NCBI GenBank assembly: GCA_015062005.1 | Contig: SUVL01000002.1 | Span: forward strand, 62,001-126,000 | Source of the DNA: Akkermansiaceae bacterium | Lineage (GTDB): Bacteria > Verrucomicrobiota > Verrucomicrobiia > Verrucomicrobiales > Akkermansiaceae | Direction of reading: 5' to 3' | Length of the DNA: 64,000 nt | Shown here: positions 50,519 to 58,130 of the stretch, in pieces | Position numbering within the stretch: position 1 is the stretch's first letter | Layout of the letters: each line of letters begins with the position of its first letter | The notes under the pieces: generated by a model | Told to the model about the DNA's origin: nothing | Seen by the model: the letters and a program-made list of their open reading frames with translations, nothing else | Databases searched by the model: none | Made by a program: the position numbers and the translations under genes

Positions 50519-50983
50519 TTAGTGGAAAACAGAAAGATTCTCAATCAGGTATTCAACTTCGTTCTCAACGCCACAATCATGGTAGAAGTAACCGTAACGA
50601 GTGCAAACATAAGCACCACTAATCTCATCAAAGAAATCAGAACCTTTAGCAACTACACCCTCATACTCCACATCAGTATTATAATACTTGAAGTTCGTAA
50701 AGTTCTCAATACCAAGCAGAGAAATGATTTCATTGAAACATTGCCTATCTCCTTCCAATTCCATGTAATTTGCAAAACCATAATCATCACCAGGGGCAAA
50801 GCCATCAGCATCCGATAACTTTGTTTCCAATTCCTCAACCTCATTCAGGAATTTCTGGATGATAGCATTGTGTTTTTCATCTGCCTTTGCAAGGTCGTAA
50901 ATGTAACGCATCAAATCATCAAGATAACTCTCAATGAACTCCTCCAATTCGTATTCCGAACTAATTATTATTTTCTTTTCCAT
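50519..50983 (-). CDS. Small acidic protein of unknown function
   Basis: A 154-residue, strongly acidic protein: MEKKIIISSEYELEEFIESYLDDLMRYIYDLAKADEKHN, a helical coiled-coil N-terminus, then a Tyr/Phe-rich part (FKYYNTDVEYEGVVAKGSDFFDE). ATG at 50983 is preferred; a start 20 codons upstream reads into the neighbouring intergenic spacer. Very acidic small proteins in mobile elements are often DNA mimics or anti-defence factors, but nothing here proves it. It is the last of a run of minus-strand small genes. Confidence 0.6.
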   Translation of the reverse strand: MEKKIIISSEYELEEFIESYLDDLMRYIYDLAKADEKHNAIIQKFLNEVEELETKLSDADGFAPGDDYGFANYMELEGDRQCFNEIISLLGIENFTNFKYYNTDVEYEGVVAKGSDFFDEISGAYVCTRYGYFYHDCGVENEVEYLIENLSVFH

Positions 50984-51020
50984 AATTGTATCTCTGTTTG
51001 TAGTGTATAGATTAGTTTGT

Positions 51021-51371
51021 TTAGATAAATGTGTATTGTCCATTGTATTCCAACATAATAGCCTGTTGCTTCATAGTATCCTTGATTTTCTGAGCGTATT
51101 CAACGACCTTGGAGAACATCGTTTTAGCCACATCAGAAGAAGTTGCTGCAAACACACGAGTTACTTTCTCCGTGATGACCTGACCGCTTACACGGTCACG
51201 CCATCCACCAAAACATTCCATAGCCGTAGCACCGCCAAACCAATCAGACATCTTCCCCAAGGTTGTTTTCACAACCTCTTCATTGTCGCAAGGCTTATCC
51301 ACATCTACCGTAGAGGGGACATAGATGGAGATAGTCGTATCAAGGGTAAAAAACATTGTCAAATCTTCCAT
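51021..51371 (-). CDS. Small conserved-looking protein of unknown function
   Basis: A 116-residue protein: FFTLDTTISIYVPSTVDVDKPCDNEEVV, 'WFGGATAMECFGGWRDRVSG', 'EKVTRVFAATSS' and 'QQAIMLEYNGQYTFI'. The mixed alpha/beta pattern, with strands alternating with GGAT and a final 'h-E-x-N-G-x-x-x-F-I', looks like a compact ferredoxin-like or DUF-type domain often seen in mobile elements of gut bacteria. I cannot name a family. ATG at 51371 removes a 19-residue non-conserved extension. Confidence 0.6.
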   Translation of the reverse strand: MEDLTMFFTLDTTISIYVPSTVDVDKPCDNEEVVKTTLGKMSDWFGGATAMECFGGWRDRVSGQVITEKVTRVFAATSSDVAKTMFSKVVEYAQKIKDTMKQQAIMLEYNGQYTFI

Positions 51372-51394
51372 AATTTCATCAAATAAGTTGTTAG

Positions 51395-51733
51395 TTAGCC
51401 TTTTGCAATAATAGGAAGACAGATGCAATAAAGGAAGTTCTTTATAGGTGCATCATTCTCAATTCCCATGAGCATAGCCATGCCATCAATAGCCTTCATG
51501 GTCAAACGAACCACATTTGTCATCCCTTTCTCCTTGCCGTAGAAGTATAGGCGATTATCGGCTCGGTATGCCATACCATGCTTGATAAGGAAATTTGTGT
51601 GGAACTTTTTCAGACGATAGCAAGCATCATCAAAGCCGTTATCATCTCCCTTACACTTACTTTCCTGACACTCTACAAGGCAAATGTTCATAGCCTGCAT
51701 GAGCGGACGAAGGTCAATCTGCATCTTCTTCAT
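51395..51733 (-). CDS. Small basic protein of unknown function
   Basis: A 112-residue protein (MKKMQIDLRPLMQAMNICLVECQESK...), helical, with a C-terminal 'AMLMGIENDAPIKNFLYCICLPIIAKG'. No known domain. It is the second gene in the minus-strand run, 23 nt upstream of the 51371 gene, and has no visible Shine-Dalgarno. Confidence 0.55.
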   Translation of the reverse strand: MKKMQIDLRPLMQAMNICLVECQESKCKGDDNGFDDACYRLKKFHTNFLIKHGMAYRADNRLYFYGKEKGMTNVVRLTMKAIDGMAMLMGIENDAPIKNFLYCICLPIIAKG

Positions 51734-51758
51734 AATTTCAATTTCTTCTTTTTACAAT

Positions 51759-52199
51759 TTAGCCAATAAGGAAACGAGCATCGCGAGCCACAAAACCACA
51801 TGCAACCTTTGCAATCTGATTGGTCAGATGATTGCTCAGTTCCTCAATTTCATCCATCCCTACTTGGTCACAGCAAGTGATAACAGCCTTGACGCAGAGG
51901 GGAAGGTCACGCTTCAAGATGGCGTTTTGTAGATAGGCAGGGCAAGTGACACCAGTCCATCCATTCTTCTCAACCATCTTGCCGAATCCCAAATTCGCAA
52001 CATACTTCAACATGCTGTTACGGAGGCTGTGAGATGCCTTAGGGTGCATGTCTGACTCAATCCAACGGATGACCGCCTTGCACAGAGTAACCATAGCAGA
52101 GGAGAGGTCTCCATCCTTGTTGAGAAGAGCCTTGTTGATAATGAGGGCTTCATTGCTCTCGCAGAGAGCGTCCATGTTATGAATAGTATTTGTAAGCAT
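51759..52199 (-). CDS. Small helical protein of unknown function
   Basis: A 146-residue, mostly helical protein with several cysteines (CESNEALIINKALLNKDGDLSSAMVTLCKAVIRWIESDMHPKASHSLRNSMLKYVANLGFGKMVEKNGWTGVTCPAYLQ). First of the small-gene run at 50.5-52.2 kb. I use the ATG at 52199; the 15 residues before it look unrelated. No family recognised. Confidence 0.6.
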   Translation of the reverse strand: MLTNTIHNMDALCESNEALIINKALLNKDGDLSSAMVTLCKAVIRWIESDMHPKASHSLRNSMLKYVANLGFGKMVEKNGWTGVTCPAYLQNAILKRDLPLCVKAVITCCDQVGMDEIEELSNHLTNQIAKVACGFVARDARFLIG

Positions 52200-52540
52200 A
52201 GTTACTAATTGTGTATGATTTGATAGCCATAAACCGTCACACAAACATCAAAACGGAACACGAAAGCGATTATCAGAGGACATCTCCTCAACTCTCCCCA
52301 AGATGCTCATGAAACTCACCAGAGCGGTAGAGTTTCCACGATTACCTCTTTTCAGGTGAATCTCCTTATTGTGGCCAACCTACATCCATAAACAACTCTG
52401 GGCTTCATGAACAAACTTGGGGGAGTGCCAGAGGATGATGGGATGGGTATTATTACTTTGGGAAGGTGTAGTTGCAAAAGGGCAGGCTTTCAAGCCTAGG
52501 GAAGCGTGAATCTTTTAGCAGATTCGGATTCAATCAGAGC

Positions 52541-52683
52541 ACAAAAAAAGCAGCCTTGAACTTACCTCACAAACATTCTACCGAGCCATTATCGGCTCTG
52601 GCTAAACATAGAACTTTTTGAGTTCCGCATTGATGTTAGGAGGCGGTTCTAGCCGCTGTTTGCTATCTCCTTTATCGGAGTGC
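52541..52683 (-). ncRNA. Candidate hairpin-array small RNA
   Basis: Behind a consensus promoter (52690-52718) the transcript would start near 52683 and end at a run of seven U (52543-52549), about 140 nt with no gene. It holds four consecutive hairpins: CTCC/GGAG (52667-52680), GCGG/CCGC (52643-52656), GAACT/AGTTC (52611-52625) and GAGCC/GGCTC (52583-52598). Two loops share GATAA. The next gene downstream begins only at 52199, so this may be an independent RNA or a long structured leader. A repressor-titrating or protein-sponge RNA is possible. Confidence 0.55.
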
Positions 52684-52689
52684 AGGGGC

Positions 52690-52718
52690 ATTATACACAA
52701 TTTTTCATCTTGTGTCAA
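52690..52718 (-). promoter_or_regulatory. Perfect consensus sigma70 promoter inside the island
   Basis: Minus strand TTGACA (52713-52718), 17-nt spacer, TATAAT (52690-52695). All 12 hexamer positions and the spacing are consensus. It points away from the 52746 gene, into the candidate RNA and the small-gene run. Confidence 0.85.
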
Positions 52719-52745
52719 TACTTTTCTTTATTCTTTTTAACTTTT

Positions 52746-53612
52746 TTAGTTTTTATCAATTAGAGAAAAGGTAATTATTATGCAAGAGTCAGACACTGAT
52801 GACATTGCGTGTCTCAGTTCCATTTTCGCGTTGTTGATGCACAATCTATCTGCTGTCATTTTTGTATAAATTTCAAGCAATGTATTCAACTTGTCCAATG
52901 CTTCACCAGTGCCGAAGGGGATTGCTTGTGGGTTGAAAGGGAAAGCAGGGTCATTTGTATGCAGTTCTACACTAGTCGCTTTTACTACTACCCTTCCAAG
53001 GGGGAAAGCCTTTACAATCTCCCCCATTCTTACTATGAACTTCTGCTGCACGCTGATGGATGTCTGCTCTTTCGCATAAGTCATCAGAGCAGTTCTAATA
53101 AAGGCAAGGAGAGCGGTTGCTTTACAAGCCATCAATTCATCATTGCTGCCTTTTGCCTGTTGAATTGCATGCTCTAATAGTTCAGGAACATCGTCCAATG
53201 TATCTTCTGAACGACCTCCGATAACCTTAGCAAGAGACGGTGTGATTGGTTTATCTTCCAATTCTTTGGGAAGAGGGATGCGTCTTCCTTGAATAAGGTC
53301 ACTGTTGTTCAACCAAATCAGAAGAGCCTTTTGATAGGCATGTTTGTATGAGATGGGAGCCAGACAATCGTAAGCAAATGCTGCTGCTTGGGCAAGGAGG
53401 AAACAGGGAGACTCTGGGGAGTCGTCCTTCACTTTGTTTCTCAAATACTTATTAGCGAGAAAGTGAAGTGCTCGGCTCAGATACCTACCTGCACAGATAA
53501 TCTCCTCTTCATTATCTCCACTTCCTCCCTCGTTATAGAAATCTACAAGTCTATTGTAAATCTCATCAGGAGAGAGAGCAAACAGTTCTTCTTTGGTCTT
53601 TACGCATTCCAT
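52746..53612 (-). CDS. Protein of unknown function
   Basis: A 288-residue, mainly helical soluble protein (LSPDEIYNRLVDFYNEGGSGDNEEEIICAGRYLSRALHFLANKYLR...; a mid-part ELLEHAIQQAKGSNDELMACKATALLAFIRTALMTYAKEQ). No signal peptide and no domain I recognise. It is transcribed from its own promoter (53702-53729) through a leader with two hairpins, and followed by the strong promoter of the candidate RNA. Confidence 0.6.
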   Translation of the reverse strand: MECVKTKEELFALSPDEIYNRLVDFYNEGGSGDNEEEIICAGRYLSRALHFLANKYLRNKVKDDSPESPCFLLAQAAAFAYDCLAPISYKHAYQKALLIWLNNSDLIQGRRIPLPKELEDKPITPSLAKVIGGRSEDTLDDVPELLEHAIQQAKGSNDELMACKATALLAFIRTALMTYAKEQTSISVQQKFIVRMGEIVKAFPLGRVVVKATSVELHTNDPAFPFNPQAIPFGTGEALDKLNTLLEIYTKMTADRLCINNAKMELRHAMSSVSDSCIIITFSLIDKN

Positions 53613-53658
53613 TTCAACAGACTTTCTAGGTTATTACAGTTCGTTGATAAGTAGAAAA

Positions 53659-53698
53659 CGAGAATTGAACTCTCGTGTTGGAGAACGCTCATAACTCC
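53659..53698 (-). promoter_or_regulatory. Leader hairpins of the 53612 gene, attenuator-like
   Basis: Just after the predicted start come GGAG/CTCC (53680-53683 with 53695-53698) and a 5-bp hairpin CGAGA-GTTCAAT-TCTCG (53659-53675), the latter followed by TTTTCT. The second hairpin with its T-run looks like a weak terminator inside the leader; its loop also resembles a tRNA T-loop. Confidence 0.45.
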
Positions 53699-53701
53699 CT
53701 A

Positions 53702-53729
53702 ATTATACAAAAAACAAATGGTGGGTCAA
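53702..53729 (-). promoter_or_regulatory. Promoter of the 53612 gene
   Basis: Minus strand TTGACC (53724-53729), 16-nt spacer, TATAAT (53702-53707), about 85 nt upstream of the ATG. Confidence 0.6.
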
Positions 53730-53810
53730 GGGGGAATTCTGAACTTGGAAAGTGTATGCGTAATGAGTGAAAAGCATTGAGAAAGTCAAGGATGCACCTC
53801 TTATGGCTAC

Positions 53811-53839
53811 TTGACGCGCCATGTCCAATGTGATAGAAT
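53811..53839 (+). promoter_or_regulatory. Promoter of the methyltransferase/nuclease operon
   Basis: TTGACG (53811-53816), 17-nt spacer, TAGAAT (53834-53839), about 30 nt before the first methyltransferase ATG. No Shine-Dalgarno follows. Confidence 0.6.
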
Positions 53840-53869
53840 AACAGTCAAGAAGAATCACAAATTCAAGAC

Positions 53870-54940
53870 ATGGCATCAAGTAGAACACAACATCTTGGAG
53901 GCGGTGGCAATACCTCAACAGACCTGACAGCAGCAAAAAATGCCAAAAAGGATGAATTCTACACTCAATTGACTGACATTGAAAAGGAAATGATGTATTA
54001 CAGAGACCACTTCAGAGGAAAGGTGGTATTCTGCAATTGTGATGACCCTGAAGAGAGCAACTTTTGGATTTACTTTAGAGACAACTTTGAGCATCTTGGA
54101 TTGAAGAAACTCATCTCCACCCACTATGAAGAGGGCAAGAAAAGTTACAAGATGGAATTGACTGGAGCACGGTATGAGGATGGAGTGCTCAACTTTGACA
54201 ACTTCATCACTACCCCTCTGGATGGAGATGGTGACTTCAGAAGTGAGGAATGTATTGAGATACTCAAAGAGGCTGACATTGTAGTGACCAATCCACCATT
54301 CTCCCTTTTCCGTCCCTATCTGACACAGTTGATGGAGCATGGAAAGAAATTCCTCATCATTGGGAACATCAATGCAGCCACATGCAAAGAAGTCTTCCCA
54401 TTGCTCATGTATAACAAGATGTGGCTTGGAGCAAGTATTCACAGCGGAGACAGAGAATTCCGTGTCCCTGATGATTATCCATTGAACGCATCTGGATGCA
54501 GAGTGGATGAAAATGGGGTGAAATACATCAGAGTGAAAGGAGTCCGATGGTATACCAATCTTGAGTATGAAGAACGCCATGAAGACCTGATTCTGTTCAA
54601 GCGATACAATCCAGAGGAATTCCCTCATTATGAGAACTATGATGCCATCAATGTGAATTCCACCAAGGAAATTCCTGTGGATTTTGATGGTGTGATGGGC
54701 GTTCCCATCACTTTCCTTGATAAGTATAGCCCTGACCAATTTGAGATTGTAGGGATGACTGAAAACATGGACGCATACGGAATGAAGACAAAGGTCTACA
54801 CTTCCCAAGAGTGTAAGGATGCCTATTTTGCCAAATTCGGAAAGAAAGGCACCTATGACTTGAATGCTTCAGGGATTCTAATCATCAACGGATTCAGGGA
54901 AAAGACCTACAGAAGAATTCTCATCAAGAGCAAACACTAA
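53870..54940 (+). CDS. M.EcoRI-family adenine-specific DNA methyltransferase 1
   Basis: A 356-residue enzyme of the EcoRI-methylase family (N6-adenine). A Gly/Ser/Thr-rich lead is followed by KDEFYTQLTDIEKEM, a conserved opening of the family; FCNCDDPEESNFW (residues 54-66) is the SAM-pocket segment and TNPPFSLF (140-147) is catalytic motif IV. 'ISTHYEEGKKSYKMELTG' and the C-terminal 'GVMGVPITFLDKYSPDQFEIVG' are also family-typical. It probably protects a DNA site against the nuclease encoded two genes downstream. Next gene starts 15 nt after the stop and is a close paralogue. Confidence 0.92.
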   Translation: MASSRTQHLGGGGNTSTDLTAAKNAKKDEFYTQLTDIEKEMMYYRDHFRGKVVFCNCDDPEESNFWIYFRDNFEHLGLKKLISTHYEEGKKSYKMELTGARYEDGVLNFDNFITTPLDGDGDFRSEECIEILKEADIVVTNPPFSLFRPYLTQLMEHGKKFLIIGNINAATCKEVFPLLMYNKMWLGASIHSGDREFRVPDDYPLNASGCRVDENGVKYIRVKGVRWYTNLEYEERHEDLILFKRYNPEEFPHYENYDAINVNSTKEIPVDFDGVMGVPITFLDKYSPDQFEIVGMTENMDAYGMKTKVYTSQECKDAYFAKFGKKGTYDLNASGILIINGFREKTYRRILIKSKH

Positions 54941-54955
54941 CACCTCCCCCTTTCT

Positions 54956-56014
54956 ATGAGCGAACAAGTGACAACTTCATCAGGTGGCAACTCCAATTCT
55001 GCATTGAATGCAGCCAGAGCAGCCAAAGAGGATGAATTCTACACTCAACTTTCAGACATAGAAAGAGAACTGTATCATTACAGTGAGCACTTCAGGGGAA
55101 AGGTGGTATTCTGCAATTGTGATGACCCTGAAGAGAGCAATTTCTGGGTATACTTTAGGGACAACTTTGACCGCTTGGGGCTCAAGAAACTCATCTCCAC
55201 TCACTACGAAGAGGGGAAGAATAGTTACAAGATGGAATTGACTGGAGCACGCTATGATGATGGGGTGCTCAACTTTGACAACTTCATCACAACTCCACTC
55301 AAAGGGGATGGAGACTTCAGGAGTGAGGAATGTGTGGAAATAATGAAAGAGGCTGATGTGATAGTCACCAATCCTCCATTTTCTCTTTTCAGAGAGTATG
55401 TGGCATTGCTGATGGAGCATGGAAAGCAATTCCTCATCATAGGCGGTCTGAATGCGGTCAAGTATAAGGAGATTTTCCCCCTCATAAAAGAGAACAGGCT
55501 GTGGCTTGGGCATCATGGAGGGGACATGGCTTTCAAGGTGCCATCATACAGCACACCGAGAGCAACACGCTATTGGGAGGATGAAACAGGGCAGAAATGG
55601 AGGTCTCTTGGGAACATTTACTGGTTCACCAATCTTGACCATTCCAAGCGTCATGAAGAACTCATCTGCTACAAGAAGTATTCGCCAGAAGAATACCCTC
55701 ACTATGAGAACTATGATGCCATCAATGTCAACAAAATAGCAGAGATTCCAGTTGACTATGATGGTGTGATGGGAGTTCCAATCACTTTCTTTGACAAGCA
55801 CAATCCTGACCAATTTGAGATTCTTGGAATGTGCGAGAACATGGACGACTATGGCTTGAAGACAAAGGTCTACACAAGGGAAGAATGTAGAGATGCTTAT
55901 TTTGCCAGATTCGGAAAGAAAGGCACCTATGACCTGAATGCCTCTGGGGTGCTTGTCATCAATGGAAAAAGAGAAAAGACTTATCACAGAATCCTCATCA
56001 GGTGGAAACACTAA
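54956..56014 (+). CDS. M.EcoRI-family adenine-specific DNA methyltransferase 2
   Basis: A 352-residue paralogue of the preceding gene, roughly 70% identical by eye, with the same FCNCDDPEESNFW and TNPPFSLF motifs, so both should be active. The parts that differ most are the N-terminal lead and the region around residues 165-215 (NRLWLGHHGGDMAFKVPSYSTPRATRYWEDE against NKMWLGASIHSGDREFRVPDDYPLNASGCRVDE), which is a plausible site-recognition region. Two enzymes may methylate two strands or two halves of an asymmetric site, or different sites. It is followed 16 nt later by the nuclease gene. Confidence 0.92.
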   Translation: MSEQVTTSSGGNSNSALNAARAAKEDEFYTQLSDIERELYHYSEHFRGKVVFCNCDDPEESNFWVYFRDNFDRLGLKKLISTHYEEGKNSYKMELTGARYDDGVLNFDNFITTPLKGDGDFRSEECVEIMKEADVIVTNPPFSLFREYVALLMEHGKQFLIIGGLNAVKYKEIFPLIKENRLWLGHHGGDMAFKVPSYSTPRATRYWEDETGQKWRSLGNIYWFTNLDHSKRHEELICYKKYSPEEYPHYENYDAINVNKIAEIPVDYDGVMGVPITFFDKHNPDQFEILGMCENMDDYGLKTKVYTREECRDAYFARFGKKGTYDLNASGVLVINGKREKTYHRILIRWKH

Positions 56015-56030
56015 CACCCAACAGCACACT

Positions 56031-57128
56031 ATGAACATCCAGCAAGTAGAAATCACGGTCAAGGAGATAGCAGAGAACTACAGCGACACAGCGGAGGGCG
56101 GTGTGTTCGGATACAATGGCAAGTTGAACATCCGTCCACCGTTCCAGCGAGAATTTGTGTATAAGGACAAGCAGCGTGATGCCGTTGTGGAGACCATCAT
56201 GAAAGGCTTTCCTCTGAATACAATGTATTGGAGCAAGAATTCTGATGGGACTTTTGAGGTGTTGGACGGTCAGCAAAGGACAATCTCCATCTGTCAGTAT
56301 GTCCATGGAGCATTCTCTGTGATGATGGATGGCAAGCCGAGAATGTTTTTCAACCTGCCCAATGATGTGAAAGAGCGGATTCTGTCCTACAAGTTGATGA
56401 TTTATGTTTGCGAGGGGTCAGAAAGTGAAAAGTTGGATTGGTTCAGAATCATCAACATTGCAGGTGAGAAACTCACAGAGCAAGAATTGAGAAATGCAGT
56501 CTATACAGGCTCATGGCTTGCCAGTGCAAAGAAGTATTTCAGCAAGTCTCAATGTGTGGCTTATCAGATAGGGAGTAAGTATCTCAATGGCTCACCCATC
56601 AGACAAGACTATCTTGAGACCGCTCTGGATTGGATGACTGATGGACACATTGAGCAATACATGGCAGAGCATCAGAATGCCCCCAATGCCAATCAACTTT
56701 GGGACTACTTCCAACAGGTCATTGGATGGATTGAGAGACTCTTTCCCTCATACCGTGCCAAACTGATGAAAGGGCTTCCATGGGGTAACTACTACAACAA
56801 ATTCAAGGGGACATACTTTGACAAGGACGCTCTGGAAGCCAAAATCTGTGCCTTGATGGAGGATGAAGAAGTGACAAGTCAGAAAGGTATCTATCCCTAT
56901 GTGCTCACAGGTGAAGAGAAGCATCTGTCATTGAGAGCATTCACCCCCAAGCAATCTCAACTTGCCTACCACAAACAGAAAGGCATCTGTCCCCATTGCA
57001 AGAAGAAATTCCAGATTGAAGAGATGGAAGCAGACCACATCATCCCATGGAGTCAGGGAGGAAAGACAGACCAAGAGAATTGTCAGATGCTTTGCCGAAA
57101 GTGCAACCGCACCAAGAGCGACAACTAA
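56031..57128 (+). CDS. DUF262 (GmrS-like) and HNH nuclease fusion protein
   Basis: A 365-residue protein. Residues 1-150 are DUF262: NIRPPFQREFVY (33-44) and the FEVLDGQQRTISI signature (75-88), the ParB/Srx-like NTP-linked motif of GmrSD-type enzymes. A helical middle follows. Residues 320-365 are an HNH zinc-ribbon nuclease: C-P-H-C at 320-323, ADHIIPWSQGG with the catalytic His at 336, and a second pair C-R-K-C-N at 355-359. GmrSD-type proteins cut modified DNA; here pairing with two methyltransferases suggests either a classical R-M nuclease or a modification-dependent one. ATG at 56031 is used; the open frame upstream only overlaps the methyltransferase. Confidence 0.88.
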   Translation: MNIQQVEITVKEIAENYSDTAEGGVFGYNGKLNIRPPFQREFVYKDKQRDAVVETIMKGFPLNTMYWSKNSDGTFEVLDGQQRTISICQYVHGAFSVMMDGKPRMFFNLPNDVKERILSYKLMIYVCEGSESEKLDWFRIINIAGEKLTEQELRNAVYTGSWLASAKKYFSKSQCVAYQIGSKYLNGSPIRQDYLETALDWMTDGHIEQYMAEHQNAPNANQLWDYFQQVIGWIERLFPSYRAKLMKGLPWGNYYNKFKGTYFDKDALEAKICALMEDEEVTSQKGIYPYVLTGEEKHLSLRAFTPKQSQLAYHKQKGICPHCKKKFQIEEMEADHIIPWSQGGKTDQENCQMLCRKCNRTKSDN

Positions 57129-57152
57129 ACAGATTCACTACACATCTGAAAG

Positions 57153-57188
57153 GCTCACTCTCTATTATGGGAGTGGGTCTGTTTTTTT
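57153..57188 (+). terminator. Terminator of the methyltransferase/nuclease operon
   Basis: Stem CTCACTC / GAGTGGG-type (57154-57160 with 57170-57177), followed by seven T (57182-57188), 25 nt after the nuclease stop. Confidence 0.7.
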
Positions 57189-57276
57189 CAACAGCAAATA
57201 CACGCATGAGAGGTTTATACAAAGCCCTCACAGCAGTTTTGGGAGATGCTGGCTTCTACATGGAATAAATAATTAC

Positions 57277-57507
57277 ATGAAGATGAATCAATTATGTGAA
57301 GTGCTCAATAAACAAGGGAGCAGGAGTAATGCAGAGCGGATGAGTAAGGCTATTCGGTCGGTGCTGACAGAGGATGCTAAACTGATGAGCAAAGGTAAGG
57401 ATGCTTATGAGGAAGCACGGCAGCGTGACTTTGAGAGGAAGATAGCAGAAGACTACAAGAATCCTCGTAAGATGACCTTCACCGAGATGGTGAATCGCTA
57501 TCTGTGA
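57277..57507 (+). CDS. Small basic helical protein of unknown function
   Basis: A 76-residue charged helical protein (MKMNQLCEVLNKQGSRSNAERMSKAIRSVLTEDAKLMSKGKDAYEEARQRDFERKIAEDYKNPRKMTFTEMVNRYL). It is the last gene of the island before the right attachment region, after a terminator. No domain recognised; the size and charge would suit a small DNA-associated or regulatory protein. Confidence 0.5.
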   Translation: MKMNQLCEVLNKQGSRSNAERMSKAIRSVLTEDAKLMSKGKDAYEEARQRDFERKIAEDYKNPRKMTFTEMVNRYL

Positions 57508-57960
57508 TGGCTCGTGAGTAGATGTAGGTTTGACCCTGTAATTGTTTGAGTGGAGAGGTAGAGTAACTGCCTCTCCTTTCTTTTCTTACATGCACATACT
57601 CATGGTTCGGTAACACAAAACTATTGTAAAAATTTTTGGAAAATTTTTTATGGAAATTTTTAGGAATAGAGGTCAGTTTGAGATTAGAAGCATTTTCTAT
57701 TAGAACGAGTTATGAAAACGCTTCTCTGTGGAAAAAAGGTCTGATTAGAAGATGCCCCTACTAGGTAAAAGCCTGTTCTGACAGATTGTCCGAGTAAATT
57801 TTACTCGGACGCTGGTGTAAGAGCGAGAGAATACCAAGATAAGGTGTGTAACAGCGTGGAGAAAGGGTAGGGAAAGGGGTGTCAGTTGAGTGTCCGAGTA
57901 ATGTGAGAATTCGGAAAATGTTGAAATTTGAGTCAAAGTATTGACAATGAGTTGCATACG
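57508..57960. other. Right-end non-coding region with candidate integrase arm sites
   Basis: About 450 bp without a gene. It is very AT-rich around 57625-57665 (runs of A and T). GTCCGAGTAA occurs at 57892 and, as a near-perfect inverted repeat GTCCGAGTAAA-T-TTTACTCGGAC, at 57788-57810; it also begins both direct repeats (44116 and 57961). CAATGAGTTGC at 57945-57955 matches 44306-44316 inside the left end. These are likely recombinase- or excisionase-binding sites. Confidence 0.5.
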
Positions 57961-58130
57961 GTCCGAGTAAAATCCGAGTTGCTGGTATGCGTTTTCAGCC
58001 GTTTTTGGGCGGTTTTTGAGAATGCTTCCAAAGAGAAGAGGGAGTTACTTTTTATCGTAACTCCCTCATTTTCAGTTATACGCACGAATGGACTCGAACC
58101 ATCACGATGTTACTCACTAGAACCTGAAAC
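57961..58130. repeat. Right 170-bp direct repeat of the island (attachment-site copy)
   Basis: Same-orientation copy of 44116-44285 with seven differences (six clustered in a 20-nt stretch, one just before the tRNA 3' end). It contains the tRNA terminator hairpin GGGAGTTAC/GTAACTCCC (58040-58065) and the 3' part of the intact tRNA-Leu. Confidence 0.85.

Larger units (their letters stand above)
44286..58130. mobile_element. Integrated genomic island (phage-satellite-like) in tRNA-Leu
   Basis: About 13.8 kb bounded by 170-bp direct repeats, with tyrosine integrase genes just inside the left repeat and the intact tRNA-Leu at the right. The base composition is visibly AT-richer than the flanks and promoters, codon choice and gene style differ. 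Contents: two integrases, excisionase-like gene, primase-like gene, iteron region, small unknown genes, a candidate RNA and a methyltransferase/nuclease module. No structural phage, terminase or conjugation gene is recognised, so a satellite or integrative replicating element fits best. Confidence 0.85.

Noticed and set aside
53650..53700. Degenerate tRNA with T-arm-like hairpin
   Set aside because: The T-loop resemblance is limited to GTTCAAT; no acceptor, D-arm or proper anticodon stem. Better explained as leader hairpins after a promoter.
56962..57276. Extended open frame upstream of the 57277 small gene
   Set aside because: It lies in another frame over the end of the HNH nuclease gene and crosses that gene's terminator.
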